From NCBI RefSeq assembly GCF_032335695.1, contig NZ_JACTOJ010000006.1, positions 1-64,000 on the forward strand: 64,000 nt of DNA, read 5' to 3'. The translations under genes were made by a program, and so were the position numbers. Source of the DNA: JACTOJ01 sp032335695 (lineage in GTDB: Bacteria > Bacillota > Clostridia > Clostridiales > Clostridiaceae). This document shows, one piece after another, positions 1 through 8,147 of this stretch (the stretch's first letter is position 1; each line of letters begins with the position of its first letter). The notes beneath the pieces are model-generated. The model worked only from the letters and a program-made list of their open reading frames with translations, made no database searches and was not told where the DNA came from.

Positions 1-924
1 ATCAATTGGAATTTTAAAATATATTTTTAATATATTTTTATTTATTTTAAATTCTTGTTTTTTTGTTTTTTTACTAACTAGCATAATCGCTATTGCTAAA
101 ATTGCTGCCAAAATCCCACCATAAGAAAGATATATAAATTTGCTTCGATTAGCATCATAATTATTATATTCATTTATGTAAGGATATGATTCTTTATTAT
201 CTTTTAAAATTACAAAATATCCATCCAAGCTATTTTGATTTAATGGTTCCACAATATAATTATAAGAATTATCTACCAGGCTAGCATTTATACTTAATTT
301 TTGCACCGAATCTATATAATAAAATGCATGCTCTGACAAATATGTCTCTATATCCGCTACATCGACCAAGTTAGTATATATATCATTATTTCGATTATCT
401 TTTATATAGTAAAAAACTCCTTTGAAATTAGATAATTCCCTTTTTACAGCTTTATAAAAATTATTTTTTTCCTCTATTATATTATTTCGTATTTCATCAT
501 CACTTAAAGAGTATTGTTTTTTTATCAATTCAATTTCTGTTTCCTTAGCATCTGTAAGCTTATTCACTTGATCATTATCTTTAATAGATTGCGCATACTT
601 TATTTTACTATCATATTTATCATTAATGTACTTTAATTGATTATCCAAGTTAGCTTGATAAGATTTTTTCCTATCAGCTATTTCTTTGTCAGCAACTTTT
701 TCTTTATCACTTTTCTTTTCATAATCCTTAAATTCTGTATTATTTAATTCAACTATATCTTCGCTCATCCTTGCTAAAATACTTTTAAAATCATTTGTTT
801 CAAAATAATTTTTTTCTTTAAATTTATCTTTATTACTAATATAATTGTTATATGATATTAAAGATAAGCTTATCATTATTCCTGCTAACAAAAAGCATAC
901 AGCACTTAATTTATTACTTTTCAA
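1..924 (-). CDS. Sensor histidine kinase, N-terminal part only (runs off the window)
   Basis: An uninterrupted frame of 308 codons starts with TTG at 924 and is still open at base 1. The start overlaps the end of the response regulator gene by 11 bases, so translation is probably coupled. The protein has a hydrophobic segment at about residues 8-28 and then about 230 polar residues rich in Lys, Glu and Asp, which look like an extracytoplasmic coiled-coil sensing region. A second membrane segment lies at about 263-284, followed by the start of a cytoplasmic part. The HisKA and ATPase domains would lie beyond the window and are not seen. The kinase call therefore rests on topology and on linkage to an OmpR-type regulator. 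The signal sensed is unknown. Confidence 0.72.
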   Translation of the reverse strand, partial: MKSNKLSAVCFLLAGIMISLSLISYNNYISNKDKFKEKNYFETNDFKSILARMSEDIVELNNTEFKDYEKKSDKEKVADKEIADRKKSYQANLDNQLKYINDKYDSKIKYAQSIKDNDQVNKLTDAKETEIELIKKQYSLSDDEIRNNIIEEKNNFYKAVKRELSNFKGVFYYIKDNRNNDIYTNLVDVADIETYLSEHAFYYIDSVQKLSINASLVDNSYNYIVEPLNQNSLDGYFVILKDNKESYPYINEYNNYDANRSKFIYLSYGGILAAILAIAIMLVSKKTKKQEFKINKNILKIYFKIPID

Positions 925-1606
925 TTTTATACCCAATTCCCCACACCACTTTCAAATATCTTGGATCCTTTGGATTTATTTCGATTTTTTCTCTTATCCT
1001 TCTTATATGAACTGCTACAGTGTTTTCTGCATTATAAGAAGGTTCCTTCCAAACAATTTCATAAATCTCATCTATAGAAAAAACTCTCCCCGCATTCTCA
1101 ATCAAGACTTCTAATATACCAAACTCTCTAGGTGTAAGCTTAACCTCCTCGCCATCCACCAATACTATTTTAGTTACTTTATTTAATATCAACCCTCTAA
1201 CTGATATTTCATCTTCTTTTTTGTTATAAACCCCTAAATTCATATATCTTCTAAGCTGGGATTTAACTCTAGCTGTTAATTCCAATGGATTGAAGGGCTT
1301 TGTTATGTAATCATCAGCACCTACATTTAGTCCTAATATCTTGTCCATATCTTCTGATTTAGCAGAAAGCATTATTATTGGTATGTTCTTTTTCTCTCTT
1401 ATTTTAAAAGTTGCCTTTATACCATCAAGCCTAGGCATCATTATGTCCATAAGAACAGTATGTATATCTTTTTCTCCGATTACCTCCAAAGCCTCCAATC
1501 CATCTTTTGCTTTATATACATTGACATTTTCATTTTTTAAATATATTTCTATGGCATCACGTATTTCATCATCATCGTCCACTATTAAAACATTGTACTT
1601 ATTCAA
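914..1606 (-). CDS. OmpR/PhoB-family response regulator
   Basis: This 230-residue transcription factor has an N-terminal receiver domain (about 1-120) with an acidic pocket at residues 10-13, phospho-acceptor Asp54 in the MDIMMP motif, and the conserved Lys in ITKPF. The C-terminal winged helix (about 135-230) has the TPREFGILEVL and RRIREKI segments typical of the family. It starts at TTG (1606) behind a strong GGGGGAG SD. It is first in a two-gene unit with the overlapping kinase gene downstream. In such pairs the kinase phosphorylates the Asp and the dimer binds promoter repeats. The target genes cannot be told from the sequence. Confidence 0.9.
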   Translation of the reverse strand: MNKYNVLIVDDDDEIRDAIEIYLKNENVNVYKAKDGLEALEVIGEKDIHTVLMDIMMPRLDGIKATFKIREKKNIPIIMLSAKSEDMDKILGLNVGADDYITKPFNPLELTARVKSQLRRYMNLGVYNKKEDEISVRGLILNKVTKIVLVDGEEVKLTPREFGILEVLIENAGRVFSIDEIYEIVWKEPSYNAENTVAVHIRRIREKIEINPKDPRYLKVVWGIGYKIEK

Positions 1607-1735
1607 TTTTTCTCCCCCTCTTGTAGCTACAAATAAATTGTAATGTATAAAACTTAAGATTTACATATTGTAATTCTTAACAATTTCTTAATATTATCTA
1701 TTATACATTATTTTTCAAATTAATTAGGCAAAAAA

Positions 1736-1790
1736 ATATACTAAAATTTTTAACAAGGAAAATATATTCCAAGCAAAAATTTTAGTATAT
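1736..1790 (-). terminator. Terminator of the spoIIA operon
   Basis: Two 16-base arms (1736-1751 and 1775-1790) are perfect inverted repeats. The loop holds a second small GGAA/TTCC hairpin. On the minus strand the stem is followed at once by a run of T. It lies 2 bases past the sigF stop codon. Confidence 0.85.
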
Positions 1791-1791
1791 C

Positions 1792-2547
1792 TTATTCTTT
1801 CAAAGCATCTTTCATATGCTTTAAGACCCTTTTTTCTATTCTTGAAACCTGCACCTGGCTTATGCCAAGCATTTTTGCCACTTGTATTTGTGTTTTATCC
1901 TTAAAATATCTAAGCATTATAATCTGCCTAGATTTTATATCTAAATTGCTTAAAGCTTCTTTTAAAGCGATCTTATCTATTACATCACTATCATCTTCAG
2001 CGTTTTCACTAAGTTTATCTATTAATAATACTGGTGCTCCATCGTCTTGATGTATCGTATCATAAAGATAATTCATTCCCATGGAAGACTCTGCCGCCAT
2101 TATGATGTCATCTTTATCTATTCCTGAGTATTCAGAAAGCTCTTCTATAGTTGGTGACCTACCTAATTTTTTTGTTAATTCTTCTTTATCATAATGCAAC
2201 TTTCTTGCAATAGTCTTTATGTTTCTACTTACCTTTATTATTCCGTCGTCTCTTAAAAATCTCTTTATTTCACCTATTATCATAGGAACTGCATACGTAG
2301 AAAACTTCACATTATATTTGGGGTCAAAATTATTCACAGCTTTTACCAAGCCTAAAGAACCTATTTGAAATATATCTTCATACTCATATCCCCTATTAAC
2401 AAATTTTTTGCTTATGGAAGAAACTAGAGGAAGATTCATTTCAATAAGCTTATCAAGAGCATCTTTGTTACCATCACGAGCGGCTTTTAACAAGTCTATG
2501 TTGTCTTCATAGTTGTAACACTCCTTTTTTAAAGCTTCACCTTCCAT
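1792..2547 (-). CDS. sigF: RNA polymerase sigma factor SigF (forespore)
   Basis: This 251-residue sigma-70 family factor is the first forespore-specific sigma factor in Bacillus and Clostridium. Region 2 includes the YEDIFQIGSLGLVKAV and YAVPMIIGEIKRFLRDDG segments. Region 4 ends in a helix-turn-helix (KTQIQVAKMLGISQVQVSRIEKR). It is the third gene of spoIIAA-spoIIAB-sigF and starts 10 bases after spoIIAB behind an AGGTGG SD. The length is normal for the family. SpoIIAB should hold it inactive until SpoIIAA releases it after asymmetric division. Gene order and sequence make confusion with SigG or SigB unlikely. Confidence 0.95.
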   Translation of the reverse strand: MEGEALKKECYNYEDNIDLLKAARDGNKDALDKLIEMNLPLVSSISKKFVNRGYEYEDIFQIGSLGLVKAVNNFDPKYNVKFSTYAVPMIIGEIKRFLRDDGIIKVSRNIKTIARKLHYDKEELTKKLGRSPTIEELSEYSGIDKDDIIMAAESSMGMNYLYDTIHQDDGAPVLLIDKLSENAEDDSDVIDKIALKEALSNLDIKSRQIIMLRYFKDKTQIQVAKMLGISQVQVSRIEKRVLKHMKDALKE

Positions 2548-2557
2548 AACATTCCAC

Positions 2558-2989
2558 CTAACCTACTGATTTAAATATTTTTTTCATAGTAACCCTTGTT
2601 CCTTTATTTTTTTCTGATTCTACCTGAAGACTATCCATAAATGTTTCCATTACCGTAAATCCCATTCCAGATCTCTCCATATCCGGTTTTGAGGTATATA
2701 ATGGCTGCATTGCTTCCTCGATGTTTTCTATTCCTATTCCATAGTCAGTTATTGTAACTATAGCTACATTTCCTTCAATTTGAGCTTCAATTTCAATAAT
2801 TTTATCCTTAGAATTTTCATAGCCATGTATTATAGCATTAGTAACGGCTTCTGATACTGCTGTCTTTATATCTGTTATTTCTTCTATTGTAGGATCTAGC
2901 TGTGATATAAAAGCAGCTACTGCAACTCTTGCAAAACTTTCATTTTGAGATTTACTTATAAACTCTATTTTCATTTTGTTATCATACAT
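2558..2989 (-). CDS. spoIIAB: Anti-sigma F factor / serine kinase SpoIIAB
   Basis: This 143-residue GHKL-fold ATPase has an N-box (EAVTNAIIHGYEN), a G1 box (DYGIGI) and a G2 region (SGMGFTVMETFMD). In the known system it binds SigF with ATP and phosphorylates SpoIIAA on a serine. The start at 2989 has a GGGGGA SD 7 bases upstream. It lies between spoIIAA and sigF with gaps of 15 and 10 bases, so the three proteins should be made from one mRNA. No odd residues are apparent. Confidence 0.95.
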   Translation of the reverse strand: MYDNKMKIEFISKSQNESFARVAVAAFISQLDPTIEEITDIKTAVSEAVTNAIIHGYENSKDKIIEIEAQIEGNVAIVTITDYGIGIENIEEAMQPLYTSKPDMERSGMGFTVMETFMDSLQVESEKNKGTRVTMKKIFKSVG

Positions 2990-3004
2990 AGAACCGTCCC
3001 CCTT

Positions 3005-3340
3005 TTACATATTAACTACGGCATCATCGATACTTTCATATGAATGAATTATTTTAAACATCCCCGATAATTCAAAAACCTTCTTAACTGGATCCTTAGC
3101 TTCTGCAATGCATACAATACCTTTGCGCATTGATAGTTTTTTATATCGCCCAACTACAACTCCTATTCCTGAACTGTCCATAAATGTTACTCCATAAAAG
3201 CTTATTATAAGCTTATTTACTTTTTCCCTATCGATTTTATCGTCTATCTTGCTTCTAACCTCTTCTGCGCTATGATGATCCAATTCACCTAACAAATATG
3301 CTATTAATATGTTATCTTTCTTATCAAATCTGATATACAT
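3005..3340 (-). CDS. spoIIAA: Anti-sigma F factor antagonist SpoIIAA
   Basis: This 111-residue STAS-domain protein has the phosphorylation loop FMDSSGIG at residues 53-60, where the second Ser is the residue SpoIIAB phosphorylates in Bacillus. Unphosphorylated SpoIIAA captures SpoIIAB and frees SigF. It is the first gene of the operon. A GGGGGGAG SD-like run lies about 18 bases upstream of the ATG, farther than usual. A stop codon 4 codons upstream excludes a longer reading frame. A sigma-H-type promoter lies about 130-160 bases upstream. Confidence 0.94.
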   Translation of the reverse strand: MYIRFDKKDNILIAYLLGELDHHSAEEVRSKIDDKIDREKVNKLIISFYGVTFMDSSGIGVVVGRYKKLSMRKGIVCIAEAKDPVKKVFELSGMFKIIHSYESIDDAVVNM

Positions 3341-3472
3341 AATATTTGCTCAGACGAGCTCCCCCCTTATATGTAACAACAAATTTTTTATGTAAGTCCC
3401 TTAGGGTTTTATTATAAAGTTCATCAATAATAAAATTTTACTACATAATAAACTAAGTGCTTTCTTTATTTA

Positions 3473-3501
3473 TTATTCTATATGAGTAATAATAATCCTC
3501 C
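3473..3501 (-). promoter_or_regulatory. Sigma-H-type promoter of the spoIIA operon
   Basis: Reading the minus strand, GGAGGATTA (3501-3493) fits the sigma-H -35 consensus RnAGGAwWW. ATAGAATAA (3481-3473) fits the -10 consensus RnnGAATww. The spacer is exactly 11 bases. The spoIIA operon is sigma-H dependent in Bacillus, so position and function agree. The predicted leader is about 125 bases. Confidence 0.75.
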
Positions 3502-3639
3502 TTAATATTGAAATTTTTTCTATTTTTTATTTATTATTAACATTTTTGCTATATTTTATTCATTGGTTGCTTATTTTTTCTAAAGTAATAATAATTTATT
3601 TTAGAGCGCACCCTAATCTGAAGAAGCCTTATGGATTAG

Positions 3640-3668
3640 TTGCTAGTTTTACAACTGCTTGTTATAAT
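3640..3668 (+). promoter_or_regulatory. Sigma-A promoter of speE
   Basis: TTGCTA (3640-3645) and TATAAT (3663-3668) are separated by exactly 17 bases. They lie about 40 bases upstream of the speE start. Confidence 0.75.
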
Positions 3669-3706
3669 TAATCTGTAAATATACAATTATTTTTAGGAGG
3701 ACAATT

Positions 3707-4537
3707 ATGGATCTATGGTTAAAAGAAGGTCAAATAGCTGATGCAGCAATGACTTATAAAATAAAAGAAACTCTTGTAAAGAAAAAAACTTATTTTCAAG
3801 ACCTTGCTATTCTGGATACTCATGCCTTTGGACGCATGCTAGTTTTAGATGGTATTGTTCAAACTACTATAAAAGATGAATATGTGTATCATGAAATGAT
3901 AACCCATATACCTCTATTTACCCATCCAAATCCTAAAAAAGTATTAGTTGTCGGAGGTGGCGATGGAGGTGCTATAAGGGAGATCCTTAAGCATCCCTCT
4001 GTGGAAAAAGCAGTACTATGCGAAATTGATGCCTGCGTAGTGGAAGAATGTAAAAAATTCTTGCCAGAAATTAGTTGTGCCTTGAATGATTCAAGATGTG
4101 AGGTTTTTATTGGAGATGGTATAAAATATGTTCATGAGCATAAAAACGAATTTGATATTATAATAGTTGATTCTACTGACCCCTTTGGTGCCGCTGAAGG
4201 ATTATTTGGAGGCAGTTTCTATAAAGAAATATCAGAATGCCTAACGGAAGACGGGATATTTATAGCTCAAACCGAAACTCCTTTTTATTTGCCTCAGGTT
4301 GTTAAAAAAGTTTATAATGATGCAAAAGCTATTTTCCCAATAACTAAATTATTTATGGCAGCCATACCTACTTATCCCAGCGGATATTGGAGCTTCACCA
4401 TTGGTTCTAAAAAATACGATCCAGAAAATACTAGTTCCTTAAGACCTTTATCCTTTAAAACTAAATACTATACTCAAAAGCTTCACAGAGCTTGCTTTAC
4501 TCTTCCTAAATACATAGAGGATTTGATTTTGGATTAA
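3707..4537 (+). CDS. speE: Polyamine aminopropyltransferase (spermidine synthase)
   Basis: This 276-residue cytosolic enzyme transfers the aminopropyl group of decarboxylated SAM to putrescine, giving spermidine. The family fold is clear: an N-terminal beta domain with the QTTIKDEYVYHEMITH segment, the nucleotide motif VVGGGDGG (about 81-88), and DSTDPFG with the catalytic Asp near residue 155. An AGGAGG SD lies 6 bases before the ATG, and a strong sigma-A promoter precedes it. It stands alone, with no speD or speB next to it. An arginine/lysine decarboxylase gene lies about 13 kb away and may serve the same pathway. Confidence 0.93.
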   Translation: MDLWLKEGQIADAAMTYKIKETLVKKKTYFQDLAILDTHAFGRMLVLDGIVQTTIKDEYVYHEMITHIPLFTHPNPKKVLVVGGGDGGAIREILKHPSVEKAVLCEIDACVVEECKKFLPEISCALNDSRCEVFIGDGIKYVHEHKNEFDIIIVDSTDPFGAAEGLFGGSFYKEISECLTEDGIFIAQTETPFYLPQVVKKVYNDAKAIFPITKLFMAAIPTYPSGYWSFTIGSKKYDPENTSSLRPLSFKTKYYTQKLHRACFTLPKYIEDLILD

Positions 4538-4554
4538 TTAATAATTCTGCATAT

Positions 4555-4586
4555 TAAAAAAGCAATGGAATTTCATTGCTTTTTTA
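4555..4586 (+). terminator. Bidirectional terminator between speE and the methyltransferase gene
   Basis: A-run, GCAATG stem, short loop, CATTGC stem, T-run. The symmetry lets it serve speE on the plus strand and the convergent methyltransferase gene on the minus strand. Confidence 0.85.
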
Positions 4587-4593
4587 ATTAAAA

Positions 4594-6333
4594 TCAAATT
4601 TTACCTTTATTATTAGCCTTATCAACTGTATTTTCCACTATGGTTCTTTCCTCATTAGTTATTTCAAAGTATGCATATAAATCTTCCACTGTTTTTATAT
4701 TATTTTCTAAAGGCACTTTTAACCTTAAAATGTTATTAGGATAATATTCGTACAAGTTGTTTCCTAGTTTTTTACCGAAGCACTTAAAGTAAAACTCATA
4801 CAAATAACTGTTAAGTATTTCGGACAATATATCATATTTCATATCCACATTACTATTTATTTTCATTGCATAAATATCGGCACTAAAAAAGTTGCTTTTA
4901 TCTACTATAAATTTGTTACTGGCACTTTTATATGGGAATATAATTTTTCTATCTTCAAATATATCTATTTTTCTTCCCCACTGCAAATTATACCAGAGCC
5001 TTTTACCATTCCTGCATTCTCTCCTATTTTCAAGCTTTTCTTTATAATTGGATATATAATTAATTGAATTTGTATAATTTTTAGGATTGTCTATTAAGTC
5101 AGAATATATTATGTATAAATCACCTTTTTCTACTCCCGAATTTGCTATATGCTTACTCTTTATCCAGGGTTTAATTAAATTTCTCTCTAAATCATATTTT
5201 TCTATTTGCTCTCTATTTACTATAAAAGCTTTATCACAACCTGTTATAATTCCTTGATAAGCAGTACATATATCCTTTAATGAATGCTTACATCTGCTCT
5301 CTATTTTTTTTAATATTTTTAATGACCTTTCATCTTGAAGTCTCCAAGGTGAGCTTTCTAATTCATATCTTTTAACGTATACTTTTTTCATATTGCCTAT
5401 ATATTCATCATTTTTTAAATTAATTTTATTTCCTGGTTTTTTTACTAAAATCTCATCATGGATATTAGAATCCAAAAATATTATAACCGGATCTACACCA
5501 ATTTTATCAAAAGGTCTTTCTCCATAAAAATCTACCATCTCTTTAATGTAAGTGCTTTTTAATAAATAGCTTCTTAAATTTGTGCCACTGATAGATTCAA
5601 TAAAGTATCTAGATGTGACAAAAGTTATTTTATAGTTTGATTTTACTGACTCCAAAGCTTTTTTAAAAAAGCAATAACTTATATCTGACTTATCAAGAAA
5701 AACCTCTGAATATTTATTTTTTAACAACGTATAATAATTTCTTCCCATAGTCTTTGTTCCAAGATAGGGAGGATTTCCTATTATGACATCAAAGCTTTCT
5801 TCCCAGTTATCTGCTAAGTAATCTTGCTTTATGAAATTTTCACTAGCTATGCCGCTATGATGAAATATCTCTATAGCTAATATCTTAATAGCATTTTCGT
5901 CAATATCCACACCATAAATATTATTATTAATTATATGCTTGCCTATGCTGCTTTTACTTAAATCAAGTTTATGCTTAATATTTATTTCATCTATATTTTT
6001 TTCATATATTTTTGTAAGGTGCTTATATAAATTTAATAATATATTTCCTGTTCCGCAAGCTGGATCCAATATTTTTAAAAATGGATTATTTATTATATCT
6101 TCTTCAAGTACAGTATTTTCAATCATATATTTAGAAATTAAATATGGTGTATATACAATTCCCTGTTTATTTTCCAATATATTTTTATAGTAATATTCAC
6201 CCATACTTTGTTTATTTGATATACCAAAGCAAGATTTACATTTATTAATTTCATTGTACTTGCTTATAATATCAACAGGCGAGTTAATAAATTTGTATAA
6301 ACCCTGAATATATTCTATGAAATTATATTTCAT
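4594..6333 (-). CDS. Orphan N6-adenine DNA methyltransferase, CamA-like
   Basis: This 579-residue protein has the amino-methyltransferase motif I DPACGTG (about residues 90-96) and catalytic motif IV NPPY (187-190). It continues through a long C-terminal region of the TaqI target-recognition type (about 320-560). The order of motifs is that of Eco57I/TaqI-like enzymes. From memory, its length and several C-terminal blocks (GIITGCDKAFI, IKSKHI, ENRREC, LQWGRK) match the Clostridioides difficile sporulation methylase CamA. No endonuclease gene lies beside it, so it looks like an epigenetic orphan and not half of a restriction system. It is convergent with speE, 1.2 kb from the spoIIA operon. 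Target site and role are inferred only. Confidence 0.8.
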   Translation of the reverse strand: MKYNFIEYIQGLYKFINSPVDIISKYNEINKCKSCFGISNKQSMGEYYYKNILENKQGIVYTPYLISKYMIENTVLEEDIINNPFLKILDPACGTGNILLNLYKHLTKIYEKNIDEINIKHKLDLSKSSIGKHIINNNIYGVDIDENAIKILAIEIFHHSGIASENFIKQDYLADNWEESFDVIIGNPPYLGTKTMGRNYYTLLKNKYSEVFLDKSDISYCFFKKALESVKSNYKITFVTSRYFIESISGTNLRSYLLKSTYIKEMVDFYGERPFDKIGVDPVIIFLDSNIHDEILVKKPGNKINLKNDEYIGNMKKVYVKRYELESSPWRLQDERSLKILKKIESRCKHSLKDICTAYQGIITGCDKAFIVNREQIEKYDLERNLIKPWIKSKHIANSGVEKGDLYIIYSDLIDNPKNYTNSINYISNYKEKLENRRECRNGKRLWYNLQWGRKIDIFEDRKIIFPYKSASNKFIVDKSNFFSADIYAMKINSNVDMKYDILSEILNSYLYEFYFKCFGKKLGNNLYEYYPNNILRLKVPLENNIKTVEDLYAYFEITNEERTIVENTVDKANNKGKI

Positions 6334-6409
6334 GTATTGCTCCTTATTATTGCAAAATTAGTGAGTACTATAGTCTAAAGTATAACATAGAAAGGTGGTC
6401 CTTAGAAGA

Positions 6410-7312
6410 ATGAAGAAAAATTATCTGCTTAAACATATTATATTAATTTTTTTAATCTTAAGTACCTGTTTTTCTTCTGTTAGTGCTAATACAAAAAGTA
6501 TTGAGGCATCAAAAACTGAACAAGAAGATAATGTTCCATTTTATATTCAAGACTACTTAGAATGCGAAAAAGATTGTAGGGAAAAATTAGAAGAAGATAA
6601 AAAAAAGGATTATACTTTAAGCACTAAAGAAAAATCTTGGTTTATAGTCCCAAATAATAAAGGCTTAGTTCCTTCCCAAAAGGATGACGTTAATGAGCTC
6701 TTAAGAAAATATTCAGGCTATTATGTAGGAGACACAAATAAAAAAGAGTTATATATAACCTTTGATGAAGGATATGAAAATGGATATACTAACAAAATAT
6801 TAGATATATTAAAAAGGCATGATGTAAAAGCAGCTTTTTTTGTGGTAAAACCCTATATCACTTCTAATCCTGATATTATAAAAAGAATGGATGCTGAGGA
6901 TCATCTAGTATGTAATCATTCTTCTCACCATCCATCTATGGCTAAAGTAAAAAACTTTGATAAGTTTAATAAAGAGTTAGAAGATGTTGAAAAAGCCTAT
7001 GAAGAAGTTACTAGTAAAACTATGCCTAAATTTTTTAGACCACCCATGGGCAAATATAGTGATTTATCTATTAGTTACACTCAAGATCTTGGATATAAAA
7101 CTGTGTTTTGGAGCTTTGCATATTTTGATTGGGATGTAAAAAAGCAGCCTTCTCATGAAGAGGCTATGAAAAAGATTCTTACCAGAACTCACAATGGAGC
7201 AATAATTTTACTTCACGCAGTTTCAAAAACAAATGCAGATATTTTAGACGAATTGCTTACTAAATGGAAAGATGAAGGCTATTCCTTTAAAACCTTAAAT
7301 GATCTTAAATAA
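6410..7312 (+). CDS. pdaA: PdaA-like polysaccharide deacetylase (spore cortex muramic delta-lactam)
   Basis: This 300-residue exported or membrane-anchored NodB-domain protein has an N-terminal hydrophobic signal (about 5-25) ending in SVSA. The NodB motifs are TFDEGYENGY (about 117-126), the zinc-type HSSHHPSM, RPPMGKYS, and the late LLHAVS. The first motif has Glu where most deacetylases have Asp, and GYENG follows; this is characteristic of delta-lactam PdaA enzymes, which act on muramic acid of the spore cortex. I place the start at ATG 6410 because the upstream GTG at 6395 lies inside the AAAGGTGG SD. Confidence 0.85.
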   Translation: MKKNYLLKHIILIFLILSTCFSSVSANTKSIEASKTEQEDNVPFYIQDYLECEKDCREKLEEDKKKDYTLSTKEKSWFIVPNNKGLVPSQKDDVNELLRKYSGYYVGDTNKKELYITFDEGYENGYTNKILDILKRHDVKAAFFVVKPYITSNPDIIKRMDAEDHLVCNHSSHHPSMAKVKNFDKFNKELEDVEKAYEEVTSKTMPKFFRPPMGKYSDLSISYTQDLGYKTVFWSFAYFDWDVKKQPSHEEAMKKILTRTHNGAIILLHAVSKTNADILDELLTKWKDEGYSFKTLNDLK

Positions 7313-7330
7313 AAGTTAAATGTTCAAACC

Positions 7331-7371
7331 AAAACTCCACCTATAAAAAAATTTACAAGTGGAGTTTTTTT
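7331..7371 (+). terminator. Bidirectional terminator after pdaA
   Basis: AAAACTCCAC (7331-7340) pairs with GTGGAGTTTT (7359-7368), with flanking A and T runs. It separates pdaA from the convergent cyclodeaminase-family gene. Confidence 0.85.
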
Positions 7372-7372
7372 A

Positions 7373-8014
7373 TTATCCTTCTATAGCTTTATAAACTTTG
7401 TCCAATATAATTTGCTTCATCTCTGCGGCTCTTGTTAAAATCTCGTTGCAATTTGAAACTACATTACTATCAAGCTCTTCATCTATATATGACAAATTTA
7501 CTTTTACATTTATTATTGAACACTCTACTGCTGCATATGCACAGATAGCAGCTGCTCCTGCATCAGATACAACATTTTTATTTCCATAAGTAGCAGCCAC
7601 ATCTATATATTCCATAGCCTTTAATGTTTTTTCTGCAAGATTATAAGGTACCATCATAGCCTTTTTAAGGCCTTCATTTATAGCAATTTTTCTGTTCTTT
7701 GTCTCTGTATCATTGCTTTTAGGAAATTTATAAGCCTCCATAAGAGAACTAAAAGCTTCCGCATCTTTATTTATATATGAAATACATTCATAAGTAAGTT
7801 CTTCTGCCTGCTCTCTTGCACTTATAATTTTCTGTCTCTTTTCACTATCTAAAGTATCGAATTTATTTTTTAAATTCGTTATATTAAATACCATTGAGCT
7901 AAGAGCTGCTGCTAGAGCTCCGCATAAAGCTGCGGCTCCTCCTCCTCCAGGTACAGGCGCATTGGAAGCCAATTCATCTATAAATTGTTTAATTGATTTC
8001 TTTTCAAATTCCAA
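7373..8014 (-). CDS. Cyclodeaminase/cyclohydrolase family protein (FTCD C-terminal domain)
   Basis: This all-helical protein of about 213 residues has the signature NAPVPGGGGAAALCGALAAAL near its N-terminus. It belongs to the family of the C-terminal domain of formiminotransferase-cyclodeaminase, which includes clostridial FchA, methenyl-tetrahydrofolate cyclohydrolase. A role in one-carbon folate metabolism is likely, but whether it acts on formimino- or methenyl-THF cannot be told. I place the start at TTG 8014, 9 bases after AAAGG. The ATG at 8023 directly abuts the SD and is less likely. It is a single gene between two terminators. Confidence 0.8.
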   Translation of the reverse strand: MEFEKKSIKQFIDELASNAPVPGGGGAAALCGALAAALSSMVFNITNLKNKFDTLDSEKRQKIISAREQAEELTYECISYINKDAEAFSSLMEAYKFPKSNDTETKNRKIAINEGLKKAMMVPYNLAEKTLKAMEYIDVAATYGNKNVVSDAGAAAICAYAAVECSIINVKVNLSYIDEELDSNVVSNCNEILTRAAEMKQIILDKVYKAIEG

Positions 8015-8084
8015 AAAAATCATCCTTTCAGTATATTTTTAATTAACGATTATCTAAAGCTAAAAACAGCATGTACCAATTATT

Positions 8085-8138
8085 AAAAAAAGAGTGCTCA
8101 TAAGTAGCATTTTTAAAATAAATCGGCACTTATGAACA
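8085..8138 (-). terminator. Terminator of the nitroreductase gene
   Basis: Imperfect 12-base arms (8094-8105 and 8127-8138) are followed on the minus strand by a run of seven T. It lies 10 bases after the stop codon. Confidence 0.65.
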
Positions 8139-8147
8139 TCTATAAAT

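Larger units (their letters stand above)
3341..3706. other. Intergenic region between spoIIAA and speE
   Basis: This 366-base divergent spacer holds the spoIIA sigma-H-like promoter and the speE promoter. A CTAATC/GATTAG inverted repeat (about 3613-3639) sits just upstream of the speE -35 and could be an operator. I see no small gene in the rest, which is very AT-rich. Confidence 0.6.

Noticed and set aside
1341..1643. Plus-strand open frame over the response regulator
   Set aside because: Shadow frame of a well-supported gene; hydrophobic nonsense with no SD.
4594..6333. Restriction-modification system
   Set aside because: No endonuclease gene on either side (speE and pdaA), and no recognisable nuclease motif in the methylase.
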